Origin: an uncultured Bacilli bacterium
Lineage (GTDB): Bacteria; Bacillota_I; Bacilli_A; RF39; UBA660
Direction of reading: 5' to 3'
DNA: 28,015 bases
Assembly (NCBI GenBank): GCA_934098375.1
Contig: CAKOOC010000017.1
Span: 1-28,015, forward strand
Of this stretch, positions 1-8,471 are shown one piece after another. Numbering within the stretch: the stretch's first letter is position 1; each line of letters begins with the position of its first letter. The translations under genes and the position numbers were made by a program. The notes beneath the pieces were generated by a model. That model was not told the origin of the DNA. It saw nothing but the letters and a program-made list of their open reading frames with translations, and searched no databases.

Positions 1-73
1 GTGTATATGTAGTGTCAGCATTAGCATTTATCGTAAAAGAAAACATTATCAAAAACAATAAAATAAATGTCAT
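1..73 (-). CDS. N-terminus of a secreted protein, runs off left edge
   Basis: Only the first 24 codons are inside the window. The ATG at 73 is preceded by AGGTGG four bases upstream, and the frame is closed by a TAG at 92-94, so this start is the only one available. The peptide opens with a hydrophobic stretch (residues 2-15) that ends in A-N-A followed by D, a good signal peptidase I site after residue 19. It lacks the usual N-terminal Lys/Arg, which is atypical. A near-consensus promoter sits directly upstream. The function cannot be told from so little sequence; export across the membrane is the only inference. Confidence 0.55.
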   Translation of the reverse strand, partial: MTFILLFLIMFSFTINANADTTYT

Positions 74-96
74 TTTACCACCTACTATTCTCTACC

Positions 97-125
97 ATTA
101 TATCAAAATTTATATTATATGTTAA
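97..125 (-). promoter_or_regulatory. Sigma-A type promoter for the left-edge gene
   Basis: Read on the minus strand: TTAACA (-35), a 17-base spacer, then TGA-TATAAT (extended -10). It lies about 25 bases upstream of the start codon at 73 and just beyond the terminator of the preceding gene, so the left-edge gene is probably its own transcription unit. Confidence 0.65.
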
Positions 126-157
126 ATAATGCTAATCCAATTAGACAATATATTAAC

Positions 158-181
158 AAAAAAAGACTAATTAAATTAGCC
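158..181 (-). terminator. Rho-independent terminator
   Basis: On the minus strand, GGCTAATT pairs with AATTAGTC across a very short loop and is followed by seven T. It begins two bases after the stop codon of the 95-aa gene and ends that two-gene unit. Confidence 0.75.
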
Positions 182-182
182 T

Positions 183-470
183 CTAAAGTTTTTCAATAAT
201 CGCACCATTTTTTTCTAAACATCTAACCAAATCTTTTGGATCATATTTAGCAAATATCGCTTTAAATTTATCAGGATTCTTAAAAAACATATGTGTATGA
301 TTTACAAAAATATCTTTATAATTTTTAATTCCTGTATCTTTTAATATTTGATAATTTGTTTTTACCACTCTTGGAAAAAGTTTCAATTTCTCAATTACAT
401 TTCTTGGAAGTGTGCCACCTAAATGATTTATTTCATCGCTAGAAAAATCTAAATTCTTTAAATAATCCAT
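183..470 (-). CDS. Small helical protein of unknown function (95 aa)
   Basis: I do not recognise this gene. The 95-residue product has no signal peptide, membrane segment or known catalytic motif. Residues about 28-90 look like two helical repeats of roughly 30 residues (N-Y-x-I-L-x-x-x-G-I-x-x-Y, then F-x-x-N-P-x-x-F), reminiscent of short mTERF-like or tetratricopeptide-like hairpins. Its ATG overlaps the stop of the upstream coiled-coil gene by one base (TAATG) and has a GGAGG site, so the two are translated together and probably work together. The C-terminal 120 residues of the partner are also helical-repeat-like. A terminator follows directly. Confidence 0.75.
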   Translation of the reverse strand: MDYLKNLDFSSDEINHLGGTLPRNVIEKLKLFPRVVKTNYQILKDTGIKNYKDIFVNHTHMFFKNPDKFKAIFAKYDPKDLVRCLEKNGAIIEKL

Positions 471-2152
471 TACTTACCTCCTCCAATATCTTTTAAATGT
501 TTAGCTTTAACAATTAATTCTGTAATATCTGTATCTTTCGCATTTTGACCATAACTTTCAATTACTTCATTTAAATCATAACTATTAATTTCTGGCAAAG
601 TATCAAGTACTAAACCAATATTAGTAGTAGTTTGATTTGCTAAAAGAAGTTTATTAATCATCTTTTCTAATTCCAATGAAGACATATCAAATATATGAGC
701 AGCTTCATATACATTATTTAAATCAATATTATTATTTTTTATTACATCAATTATTTTTTTAAATAAACTTTCATTATAAATTGAAATCAAATAGTCTCTA
801 TCTTCCGAACTAAATAATTTTTCATCTAATCCATTGTCTACACAAAAATCTTTAAAATTTTGTTCATTTAAATTTGTCGTTTCTTCAATTGCTGGCTCTT
901 TTACGTCTTCTTCTGTATCAAAAATATTTTTTTCATTTGTTACTTTAAAATCTAAAAAGTCATCATCAGTTGGAACATAATCCATCTCTTTACCAAACTT
1001 TTTCTCATCAATTTTTTCCCCAAAAATATTTTCATACTCTTTATCAATTGAATCATTTAAAGTTTTAAAATCTATTTTCTGCGTTTTATCATGTTCAAAT
1101 AAACTTACTATATCTGAAGCATTATCATCTGCTATATCATCGGTAATTTCTTCATCTGCATTCGTAGTTTTATTTAAATGTAAATCTCTATTATTTATAA
1201 AATCAAAAATACCATTATCTTCTTCTAAGAAACTATCTTTTGTAAATTGATTATCTTTATCATTAAAATCTTCTAAATTATTATTTGAAGCGCTTTCAAG
1301 TGCCGGCGTTCCTAAGCCTTTAATATCAAAACTTTCCTCTTCTGATGTAGCGTCATCTTTTGTATCCTTATCATCTTCTTTAGGATTTACATTTTCATCC
1401 ATAAAAGCATTATTGTCATCTTCTTTTTCTGGCTCTTTTGTATCTACTTCTTCAGCTTCAACATCTTTTGCACTAGCAAACGTTGTTCCAAAATCATCTT
1501 GAACTTCTTCATCGCTTTCTTCTTCTGCAATTGATTTAATCTCATCAAATACAGGGCTATCATCTACCACTTTTGTCTCATAAATAGGTTCAAAAGTATA
1601 ATTTGCAGAATCATCTTCTTCTGAAGTTTCTTCATCATTCGCTACTAAATTATCAGGGTTTTCTTCACTATAATTAATAATTCTATTAATTTCCGTTTCA
1701 TAATATTTTAAAGCTACATCTAATTCATCTAATTTACTCTTTTTAGCGTCTTTATCTTTTTTAAGACTAAGAAGTAAATCTTTAATCATTCTAGCTTTTT
1801 CTGTAAGTTCATTGATTTTATCCTTATTTTTATTAATCTCATGAGCTCTAGAAGAAATCTTCATATTAATTTCTTTATTTGCGGTATCTAATATGGCATT
1901 TAAATCTTTATTACTAAATTTACTAGTTAAATCAGCTAAGTCTTGTTCCAATGATTCAATCTCAGCTTCCAAAGTTTTAATATTATTTTTATTTTTATCA
2001 ACATCATCTTTATATTCTTTAGCCTCTTCAATCTTTTCATCAATTTTACTTTGAATATTTGCTAAACTATCTTCTAATGTTTGCTTTCTTGTTTTTAAAT
2101 CCGTAATAATGCTTTCTAATTTTTCATTAATTTCTTCTATTAATACTTTCAT
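470..2152 (-). CDS. Acidic coiled-coil protein, unknown function
   Basis: The product has about 560 residues in three parts. An N-terminal coiled coil (about 1-160) is rich in Lys, Glu and Asp with Leu/Ile heptads. A low-complexity acidic stretch (about 165-430) is full of Asp/Glu/Asn/Ser and is probably disordered. A C-terminal helical region (about 440-560) contains repeats such as I-x-x-N-N-I-D-L-N-x-V-Y. There is no signal peptide or membrane helix, so it is probably cytoplasmic. A longer reading starts at TTG 2161. I prefer ATG 2152, because AGTAGG lies nine bases before it. It heads a two-gene unit with the 95-aa protein. A scaffold or cell-structure role is possible but is only inferred from composition. 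Confidence 0.7.
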   Translation of the reverse strand: MKVLIEEINEKLESIITDLKTRKQTLEDSLANIQSKIDEKIEEAKEYKDDVDKNKNNIKTLEAEIESLEQDLADLTSKFSNKDLNAILDTANKEINMKISSRAHEINKNKDKINELTEKARMIKDLLLSLKKDKDAKKSKLDELDVALKYYETEINRIINYSEENPDNLVANDEETSEEDDSANYTFEPIYETKVVDDSPVFDEIKSIAEEESDEEVQDDFGTTFASAKDVEAEEVDTKEPEKEDDNNAFMDENVNPKEDDKDTKDDATSEEESFDIKGLGTPALESASNNNLEDFNDKDNQFTKDSFLEEDNGIFDFINNRDLHLNKTTNADEEITDDIADDNASDIVSLFEHDKTQKIDFKTLNDSIDKEYENIFGEKIDEKKFGKEMDYVPTDDDFLDFKVTNEKNIFDTEEDVKEPAIEETTNLNEQNFKDFCVDNGLDEKLFSSEDRDYLISIYNESLFKKIIDVIKNNNIDLNNVYEAAHIFDMSSLELEKMINKLLLANQTTTNIGLVLDTLPEINSYDLNEVIESYGQNAKDTDITELIVKAKHLKDIGGGK

Positions 2153-2183
2153 AAGAGCCAACCTACTTTCCTATTCTAAAACG

Positions 2184-2212
2184 ATTATAACAAACATTAT
2201 CATAAATATCAA
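2184..2212 (-). promoter_or_regulatory. Promoter of the coiled-coil operon
   Basis: On the minus strand: TTGATA, 17-base spacer, then TGT-TATAAT (extended -10). It is divergent from the YfhO promoter, with only about eight bases between the two -35 boxes. Confidence 0.75.
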
Positions 2213-2220
2213 TAATTATA

Positions 2221-2249
2221 TTTACTTTAAAAAAGCAAATTGATATGAT
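2221..2249 (+). promoter_or_regulatory. Promoter of the YfhO gene
   Basis: TTTACT, 17-base spacer, then TGA-TATGAT. Transcription should start near 2256, downstream of the ATG at 2245, so that ATG cannot be the main start. The ATG at 2266, with GGTGAT just before it, fits. Confidence 0.6.
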
Positions 2250-2265
2250 AATTAATGGTGATTAT

Positions 2266-4740
2266 ATGAAAAATAAAGAAACATTCAAAAGAAACATTTA
2301 TGCCTTTTTAATACCCGTACTCATCTTAATATTATCTTTAGGTATAAACAAATTTTACCCCTTTGGTAATAAATTACTTACTATGCTTGATGGGTTTAAT
2401 CAGTATCCCGGCTTTTTAAATAGTTTTATAGAATCTCTTAAAAATCATCAAAGCTTTTTTTACTCTTTTAAAGGACTTTTAGGATTTAATATATTTGCTA
2501 ATTACGCCTACTACTCTTTAAACATAACTAATCTATTATTTTTATTTTTTAAAAGTAGTAATATTATAAATTTCTATACATTTAGTATTATTTTAAAAAT
2601 AGGATTATGCAGTTTAACCATGAATATTTTCCTAGAATACCTTAAAAAAAGTAAATCTAACCTTTATTTTAGCATCTGTTATGGTCTTTCTATTTACAAC
2701 TTAACTTATTACTTAAATTACATGTGGTTTGATAGTATCATTTTACTTCCTCTTATTATTTTAGGAATTGAAAAAATATTTAAAGAAAATAAGTGTTTAA
2801 TTTATTTCATATCTTTAGCTCTTGCTATAATTAGTAATTTCTATATTGGCTATATGATCTGCATTTTTAGTGTTTTATATTTTATTTATAAAAGCATTAC
2901 CGATAAATTCAGTAAAAACATATTGAAAAAATATATAATTTCTTCCCTTTTAGCTGGCTTCATCGGGGCAATATTTCTATTACCCGCTATATTTGAACTT
3001 ATTAATGGTAAAGGCACTTTATTTGCGAGCTACACTGAAAAATATTTTAAGTTTGATTTAGATTTTATTAACGTTTTTTATAAACTAACCTTTGCTTCCT
3101 TTTCTAATGGTGACTTAGAATATGGAAACCCTAATATTTATGTTTCTATTTTTGTTTATGTTAATCTTATTATGTATTTCTTTAATAAGAATATTAAGTT
3201 AAAAGAAAGAATTACTTCTCTATGTTTATTTTTATTCTTCTTACTATCTATGAGTTTTAATCTATTAGATTTCTTTTGGCAGATGATGCAGATGCCTATT
3301 TGGTACCCGGTAAGATATGGTTTTATTTTTGATTTTTATATTATTTTACTCGCCTATAAAAACTTTCAAAATTATTCTAAATTTAAACCTCTTACTTTAA
3401 TTATAATTTGTTTAATTATTCTTGCCTTAAGTATTACCGGCTTCTTCACATCTGGGAACTTAAATGATCCAGAAAATCTTACTGCCAAATGTATTTATCT
3501 TGGTATAAGTCTTTTATTCATCATTTACTACATTCTCATCTTAAATAGTGAATCCTTTAAAAAATATGTCATAGTTATCTTAATTATTGAACTATCTTTA
3601 AGCACTTACGTTGCCTTTAGAAATAATGGTAATGAAATAACCAAATCTGAATTTAACTATACCTATAATCTTAATAAAGATGTTATAGAAAGTATAAACT
3701 TAAACCCATTTGAAAGATTAACGTTTGATGAAAGCACAATAAAAAATAATGGACTGCTCCTTAATTATAACGATATTAATTTATTTAGCTCAGTTAGAAA
3801 CAAAAGTACTATTGATATTTTAGAAAAATTATTTAATACAAGTGTTTTAGATGACTGCAATGTAAATTATTTTTATAATAATCCTATAACTAATGCTCTT
3901 TTAAATATTAAATATTACACATCAAAATCTGATATGGATTACTATGAAAAAATAAATACTATTAATGATTATAAAATATATCAAAATAATGATGTATCTA
4001 GCATCGGGTTTATAACTAATAATGACATTACCAAATTAAAATTAACTGATGATTATATAAATAATATTAATGAATTAGTTAAAGTTATTAATCATAGTGA
4101 AGATAATATTATTAAAGAAATTCCTATAAAATATACCACTGTTTCCTGCTCTAATATATGTATAATTAATGGTTCACCTGAATTCAATTATGAGTACACA
4201 TCTGACAATAAATACTTCTTATTTGTTCACAAAAATAAAACTAGTAATGATAAATCTAATTATCAAATAACTATAAATGATAAAACATTTACCGATTATA
4301 AAGTCCCTTATTTAATAGATAATAAAGATCATGTAACTATTAAAATTACTACTAAAACTAGCGAAAGTAATAACTATAAATACCATGCTTATTTAGTTTC
4401 TTATGATGAATATCAAAAGTTAATCCAAAATATTAATAAAAATAAAATAAACAATATTAATTATATAAATGATAGTAACTTCACATTTAATATCGATACC
4501 CAAAATGATGGTTTATTATTTACCACCATCGCCGCTGATGATGGCTGGAAAGTTTATGTTGATAATGAAAAATTTGATTTTATAAAAATTTATGACGGCT
4601 TAATTGGCATTAATTTACATAAAGGAACTCATCAAATAAAATTTACTTATACACCTAAAGGATTTAAAGAAGGCGCTTTTGTAAGTGTAATATCTCTGCT
4701 CATAAGTATAGTATATTTAAAAAAGGAAAAAAATAATTAA
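2266..4740 (+). CDS. YfhO-family polytopic membrane protein
   Basis: This is a YfhO-family protein (GT-C-like membrane fold), a group thought to glycosylate or modify lipid-linked cell-envelope polymers such as lipoteichoic acid. About a dozen hydrophobic helices fill the first 450 residues. The first extracytoplasmic loop carries the family signature: F-Y-P-F-G, then a D-x-x-x-Q-Y motif (TMLDGFNQYPG) and an F-F-Y-S-F segment followed by N-Y-A-Y-Y-S-L-N. A soluble beta-rich domain follows (about 470-795), ending in the typical A-A-D-D-G-W-K-V-Y-V-D motif, and one last helix closes the protein. The longer reading from ATG 2245 is rejected because that codon lies inside the promoter. The gene is monocistronic and ends at a strong terminator. 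Length (824 aa) is normal for the family; the substrate is unknown. Confidence 0.88.
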   Translation: MKNKETFKRNIYAFLIPVLILILSLGINKFYPFGNKLLTMLDGFNQYPGFLNSFIESLKNHQSFFYSFKGLLGFNIFANYAYYSLNITNLLFLFFKSSNIINFYTFSIILKIGLCSLTMNIFLEYLKKSKSNLYFSICYGLSIYNLTYYLNYMWFDSIILLPLIILGIEKIFKENKCLIYFISLALAIISNFYIGYMICIFSVLYFIYKSITDKFSKNILKKYIISSLLAGFIGAIFLLPAIFELINGKGTLFASYTEKYFKFDLDFINVFYKLTFASFSNGDLEYGNPNIYVSIFVYVNLIMYFFNKNIKLKERITSLCLFLFFLLSMSFNLLDFFWQMMQMPIWYPVRYGFIFDFYIILLAYKNFQNYSKFKPLTLIIICLIILALSITGFFTSGNLNDPENLTAKCIYLGISLLFIIYYILILNSESFKKYVIVILIIELSLSTYVAFRNNGNEITKSEFNYTYNLNKDVIESINLNPFERLTFDESTIKNNGLLLNYNDINLFSSVRNKSTIDILEKLFNTSVLDDCNVNYFYNNPITNALLNIKYYTSKSDMDYYEKINTINDYKIYQNNDVSSIGFITNNDITKLKLTDDYINNINELVKVINHSEDNIIKEIPIKYTTVSCSNICIINGSPEFNYEYTSDNKYFLFVHKNKTSNDKSNYQITINDKTFTDYKVPYLIDNKDHVTIKITTKTSESNNYKYHAYLVSYDEYQKLIQNINKNKINNINYINDSNFTFNIDTQNDGLLFTTIAADDGWKVYVDNEKFDFIKIYDGLIGINLHKGTHQIKFTYTPKGFKEGAFVSVISLLISIVYLKKEKNN

Positions 4741-4752
4741 AATATCCCAAAT

Positions 4753-4788
4753 AAAAAACTCTTTTGTCTAAAACAAAGGAGTTTTTTT
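4753..4788. terminator. Bidirectional terminator between convergent genes
   Basis: A-rich, then ACTC-TTTTGT, a short loop, ACAAAG-GAGT and a run of T. It has A tracts and T tracts on both sides, so it can serve both YfhO (rightward) and the 62-aa gene (leftward). Confidence 0.85.
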
Positions 4789-4790
4789 AT

Positions 4791-4979
4791 TTATTTAGAT
4801 AATTCATGTATAAGCATTATTAATATTACCACAAATAATACTCTTGCAATAGTCCTAGATTTTTTAAAAGAATTTACTGCTTTAGTTACATCTTGACCCT
4901 TTTTAATCGCATATTTTTCAATTCCTGATAGAGGATAAAAAGCAACCATTCCTATACATATAAGAGCAATAGACAACAT
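4791..4979 (-). CDS. Small two-helix membrane protein (62 aa)
   Basis: Unrecognised. It has a hydrophobic segment at the N-terminus (residues 2-17), a basic cytoplasmic-type loop with several Lys/Arg (24-45), and a second hydrophobic segment (46-58). AAGGTG seven bases before the ATG supports the start. It follows the papain-like gene by 18 bases with no terminator between them, so it is probably co-transcribed, and it ends at the bidirectional hairpin. An accessory membrane role for the neighbouring surface protease is possible but not shown. Confidence 0.7.
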   Translation of the reverse strand: MLSIALICIGMVAFYPLSGIEKYAIKKGQDVTKAVNSFKKSRTIARVLFVVILIMLIHELSK

Positions 4980-4997
4980 ATATTTTCACCTTCTTTT

Positions 4998-7418
4998 TTA
5001 TATTTTATAAAAGAAATTTTTATCTTTTATTTTTCTATAAACACCAAGTCCTATAATTAATAATAATACTAAAGGTAAAATTACTGCTGTAAATCCTGTT
5101 TTCGGATTCTCTGTTTGACCCCCTACATTATTTGCATTATCTATATCATTATTAATTAAGTCGGGATTAAGTTTTCCAATAACTTTAATATTAATTGAAT
5201 TACTTGCATTTGAGCCATCTGTAGACTCAACTTTTATTGTTACTTTGCCCTCACTTACTCCAGTAACTATTCCTTCACTATTTACTGTAGCAATATTTTC
5301 GTCACTTGAAGACCATTTAACATTTTTATTAGTTGCGTTATCTGGTAATATTGTAGCTTCTAGCACTAATTTACCACCAGCAATAACTTCATTATTTCCT
5401 GAAATATTTATTTCTTTAACTAAAATATCTTTTTCATTAACTGTAAACTTATATTCAGATCCCAATTCTTTATAACTAATATTTAAAGTATAATCACCTG
5501 CTTTTATACTATTTTCTTTTGCAGTTATCATTAAAGTATCATTTTCCAGTTTTATATCAAATTTAGTTGATACATCATCACCATTAGAATTTATTATTTT
5601 AAAATTAATATCATCAGTTTTAACATTATCAAGTGCTAATTTTAAAGTTATAACGCCACCATCTGTAACATTTAGTAATTTATTATCTACCTTAGAAATT
5701 TCAATATTATAATCATAAGAATTAGTAAATGCATATATTAAAGGATAAAAATTAAATTTTTTAAGTTCACTTTCTTTTGTACAGCCACCAAAAGATGATG
5801 TACATAATTTAACTCCATCGGCTACTGTATCATTCCAAGTTTTATTATCTATACTATAGAAAGATACTCCTAATTTAGGATTCTTTTCCACTGGATAATT
5901 TCCTGATTTTAAAGCATCTTCATCACTATACTCTGATGCAAAAATGTTTATAGGGATATAACTTTTATTATTAGAAATATATTTTAAAATAATATAAAAA
6001 TCATTATTTGTTACAGAAATTTTATTTTTTAAAGAAATATTTTTAAATCCCATATAATCTGCAGTACCTGAAGCAAGTAAAGTTCCATTATTTACATTAA
6101 TATCATTAGAATAATATAATTCATATTTATCTCCCCTTGCGTATGTATAAATTGTAATACTTTCTATTTTTTCTAAATTAGTGCTAGACTTAGTATATTT
6201 ATTTGCTAAATATATTCCATCATCACTTTTGATTTTTATTCCGCTAGGTGCACCATTCCAAGCATAATAATAAGCATTATCAGATGTATTATCAGTAACA
6301 TTATCCACTGCCATTATATCGTCACAAACTAAAGAGTCATAATAACTAATGTAAAAATAGCCATCCTCACCAACATGAAGTGTTTTATCACTTTGAGTAA
6401 TTTCTGTACCATAAGAATTTTTAGCAATCCATGCTCCATCACCAGCAGGCGCTCCATTATCATCAAAATTATCTTTAGAATAATTATCATCCCAGCCAAC
6501 TATAGTAGCTGCATGATCGGCATTATAAAAGAAACCACCACAAGATTTACAATAAAGATTTAAAAACGAACTATAAGTTCCATCTGATTGTAAAACAGGA
6601 TCACTAAATTTACTACTATTTATTTTAGTAGTTACTGCTCCATAAGTTGCAATTAATTTTTTTATTGTATTTAAATTAGTTTTATCTTCACCATCAATAC
6701 ATTTATCAGCATTAAAATATATTATTTGATTGACATTTTTATCATTTTTGATAGTTAAATCACTAAGTAATCCACTAGTTGAATCAGTAATATTATCATC
6801 TGATAAAGTTAAAGAACTCTTATTCTCATTTTCTAATACTAATCCTTTTCTAGAAGCAAGATAAAAACCAGCTATGAAATAGTTTCCTCCATCTTTAATA
6901 GTATCCGTGCCTACAATTGCATTTTGAGTTGTATCATATTTATAAAATGAAAAAGGATTAATACCATCTGATAATTGATAAGAAGTCATATAACCCATAT
7001 GTAGTTCTGAAACATTTATATCCTCACCTGTTTTTATTTTATAATTAGATTCAATAGCGGATGCCGTAGCATGTGCCCAGCAAAGACCTGTTTTTCTTTG
7101 ATCTTTTACAGATGTAACATAACTTTTACCGTCTACATTTCTTAAATCAAACTTTGATAAAGTCGATGCATTATCAAAAATGGATGCTTTATACTTGTTA
7201 TTCTTTGAAACAATAACCATTTCTTTACACATTATTGGCGCAATTGTTTTGCTTTTTTCTTCTTCACTAAGTTTTTCATACGCTATATAAGCATCAGTTT
7301 TTGTGCACTTAATATCATCTGTTGTTAAAATTTCTAATGCCTTAACATTTAAATTAAATGTTAAAATCATTAAAAAAACTACAAATATTTTCCCCCAGAA
7401 TTTGTAAACTCTACACAT
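4998..7418 (-). CDS. Cell-wall-anchored papain-like (C1A) cysteine protease with Ig-like repeat
   Basis: The secreted protein starts with a signal peptide (hydrophobic residues 10-22, likely cut near A-L-E at 27-29). The C1A catalytic domain follows: oxyanion Gln107, catalytic Cys113 in G-L-C-W-A-H, His302 in N-A-D-H-A-A and Asn334 in K-N-S-Y-G. Residues about 370-560 form a beta-rich region like the lectin-like domain common after such proteases. Two Ig-like modules come next, the second a clear bacterial Big_2 repeat (about 665-745; V-x-W-S-S-S-D-E-N-I-A-T-V-N). The C-terminus is a sorting signal: NPKTG at 771-775, a hydrophobic helix and a basic tail. NPKTG deviates from LPXTG, and no sortase lies in the window. 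The start is supported by AAGGTG five bases upstream. All catalytic residues are intact, so it should degrade proteins at the cell surface. Confidence 0.9.
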   Translation of the reverse strand: MCRVYKFWGKIFVVFLMILTFNLNVKALEILTTDDIKCTKTDAYIAYEKLSEEEKSKTIAPIMCKEMVIVSKNNKYKASIFDNASTLSKFDLRNVDGKSYVTSVKDQRKTGLCWAHATASAIESNYKIKTGEDINVSELHMGYMTSYQLSDGINPFSFYKYDTTQNAIVGTDTIKDGGNYFIAGFYLASRKGLVLENENKSSLTLSDDNITDSTSGLLSDLTIKNDKNVNQIIYFNADKCIDGEDKTNLNTIKKLIATYGAVTTKINSSKFSDPVLQSDGTYSSFLNLYCKSCGGFFYNADHAATIVGWDDNYSKDNFDDNGAPAGDGAWIAKNSYGTEITQSDKTLHVGEDGYFYISYYDSLVCDDIMAVDNVTDNTSDNAYYYAWNGAPSGIKIKSDDGIYLANKYTKSSTNLEKIESITIYTYARGDKYELYYSNDINVNNGTLLASGTADYMGFKNISLKNKISVTNNDFYIILKYISNNKSYIPINIFASEYSDEDALKSGNYPVEKNPKLGVSFYSIDNKTWNDTVADGVKLCTSSFGGCTKESELKKFNFYPLIYAFTNSYDYNIEISKVDNKLLNVTDGGVITLKLALDNVKTDDINFKIINSNGDDVSTKFDIKLENDTLMITAKENSIKAGDYTLNISYKELGSEYKFTVNEKDILVKEINISGNNEVIAGGKLVLEATILPDNATNKNVKWSSSDENIATVNSEGIVTGVSEGKVTIKVESTDGSNASNSINIKVIGKLNPDLINNDIDNANNVGGQTENPKTGFTAVILPLVLLLIIGLGVYRKIKDKNFFYKI

Positions 7419-7443
7419 AAAAACACCTTCTACTTTCTACATA

Positions 7444-7471
7444 ATTGTACTAATAACCCCCCCCATGTCAA
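7444..7471 (-). promoter_or_regulatory. Promoter of the surface protease with poly-G spacer
   Basis: On the minus strand: perfect TTGACA (7466-7471), a 16-base spacer (7450-7465), then TACAAT (7444-7449). The spacer contains eight consecutive G. The distance to the ATG at 7418 leaves a leader of about 20 bases that contains the ribosome site. Confidence 0.75.
7457..7464 (-). repeat. Homopolymeric G8 tract inside promoter spacer
   Basis: Eight C on the plus strand, eight G on the coding strand, lying between -35 and -10. Such tracts slip during replication, and each change alters promoter spacing. It stands out strongly in this AT-rich sequence. Confidence 0.85.
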
Positions 7472-7520
7472 GTTAATATTGTATATGCAAAAAGTCTATG
7501 ATATTAACCTCAAAAGTGGC

Positions 7521-7556
7521 AAAAAAAAGAACGTCATAATGTAACACGCTCCTTTT
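7521..7556 (-). terminator. Terminator of the zinc-ribbon/C11 protease unit
   Basis: On the minus strand AAAAGGAGCGT pairs with ACGTTCTTTTT (two G-T pairs) around an 11-base loop, followed by more T. It sits seven bases after the stop of the 300-aa gene. Confidence 0.8.
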
Positions 7557-7563
7557 ATAAAAC

Positions 7564-8466
7564 TTATATTGCCTTTACTATAATTTCTCTTATTTTCTTT
7601 GTAGAATTATTAATCGTTACCTCATAATATTTATGATATGGCACTGATGAGTTTTCAGCATATCTATAAGATGTAGTAGTCTCATTTTCTGATTCCTTAC
7701 TAAAATTATCCCCAAAAGCTTTAATCATTTCTTCATATGTACTACCAATCGTTATTCCTTGGGCAAAAGATATATCATTTCCCTTATTATAATCAGAAAA
7801 TAACATTAAACCCGTTACAGTACTATCGCTATATTTTATAGCGTCATCTGTATTATTATAAATATCAATAGAAAGCATACTTCCAGATGTATTTTTTAAA
7901 AGCCAGTAAGTAGTATAGTTTTTATTCAAATAATAATCTTTTTTTTCATCTAATATAAAACCTGCATCAACAAAATCAGAAATTTTTGCCGGCAATTTTA
8001 TTACTTTGCTTCCAACAGTCATCTCAAAATCAAATAGTTTAGATGAATTTGTACCACCATTTACACTCGCTTTAGTGGTAGTAGTACTAGTTGTAGTGGT
8101 AGTAGTTTTAGTTGTCGTTGAGCTTGTTGTTGTAGATTTAGTAGTAGTACTTCTTTTAGTTCCTTCTGTTGTCTTTTCATCATAATCATTTATATTAACT
8201 CTTGTTGTTGATGACACCTTATTATTATTGCTTTTGTCACTACTATTTTTAAACAAGAAAATAAATAACACAATAATTACTATCACCAAAATTCCAATAA
8301 CTATATATAAGATTATCGAACTATTATTATTTCTATTATTAGATATTGTTCCTTTCGTTTCGTCTAATATCTTATTATTCGTCTGCACCTCAGTTAATTT
8401 ATTACCACAATTCGTGCAATATGTAGACGTATCCGCATTTTCATAACCACATTTCAAACATTTCAT
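7564..8466 (-). CDS. Zinc-ribbon, single-pass membrane protein with Thr-rich linker
   Basis: The 300-residue product begins with a cytoplasmic zinc ribbon (Cys3-x-x-Cys6 and Cys17-x-x-Cys20), then a membrane helix at about 50-71. A Thr/Ser-rich extracellular linker follows at about 100-133, probably extended and possibly O-glycosylated. A compact outer domain completes it (about 142-300), whose G-I-T-I-G-S-T-Y-E-E-M-I-K-A-F-G motif resembles BamE/SmpA-type or similar small domains. The specific function is unknown. It follows the C11 protease gene by five bases, and its ribosome site (GTAGGT) overlaps that gene's end, so the two are co-translated. A terminator follows. Two further zinc-ribbon membrane proteins occur at 23649-25000. 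Confidence 0.8.
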   Translation of the reverse strand: MKCLKCGYENADTSTYCTNCGNKLTEVQTNNKILDETKGTISNNRNNNSSIILYIVIGILVIVIIVLFIFLFKNSSDKSNNNKVSSTTRVNINDYDEKTTEGTKRSTTTKSTTTSSTTTKTTTTTTSTTTTKASVNGGTNSSKLFDFEMTVGSKVIKLPAKISDFVDAGFILDEKKDYYLNKNYTTYWLLKNTSGSMLSIDIYNNTDDAIKYSDSTVTGLMLFSDYNKGNDISFAQGITIGSTYEEMIKAFGDNFSKESENETTTSYRYAENSSVPYHKYYEVTINNSTKKIREIIVKAI

Positions 8467-8471
8467 AATTC

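Noticed and set aside
1..125. Plus-strand open frame at the left edge (3-125)
   Set aside because: The minus strand carries a ribosome site, signal peptide and consensus promoter over the same bases, which explains the region better.
5245..5475. 76-aa plus-strand frame inside the papain-like gene
   Set aside because: Antisense shadow of the Ig-like domain, which is clearly coded on the other strand; no ribosome site.
8050..8150. GTAGTA-type short repeats that could be read as a CRISPR or microsatellite
   Set aside because: They are simply Thr/Ser codons of the linker of the zinc-ribbon protein; there are no regular repeat-spacer units.
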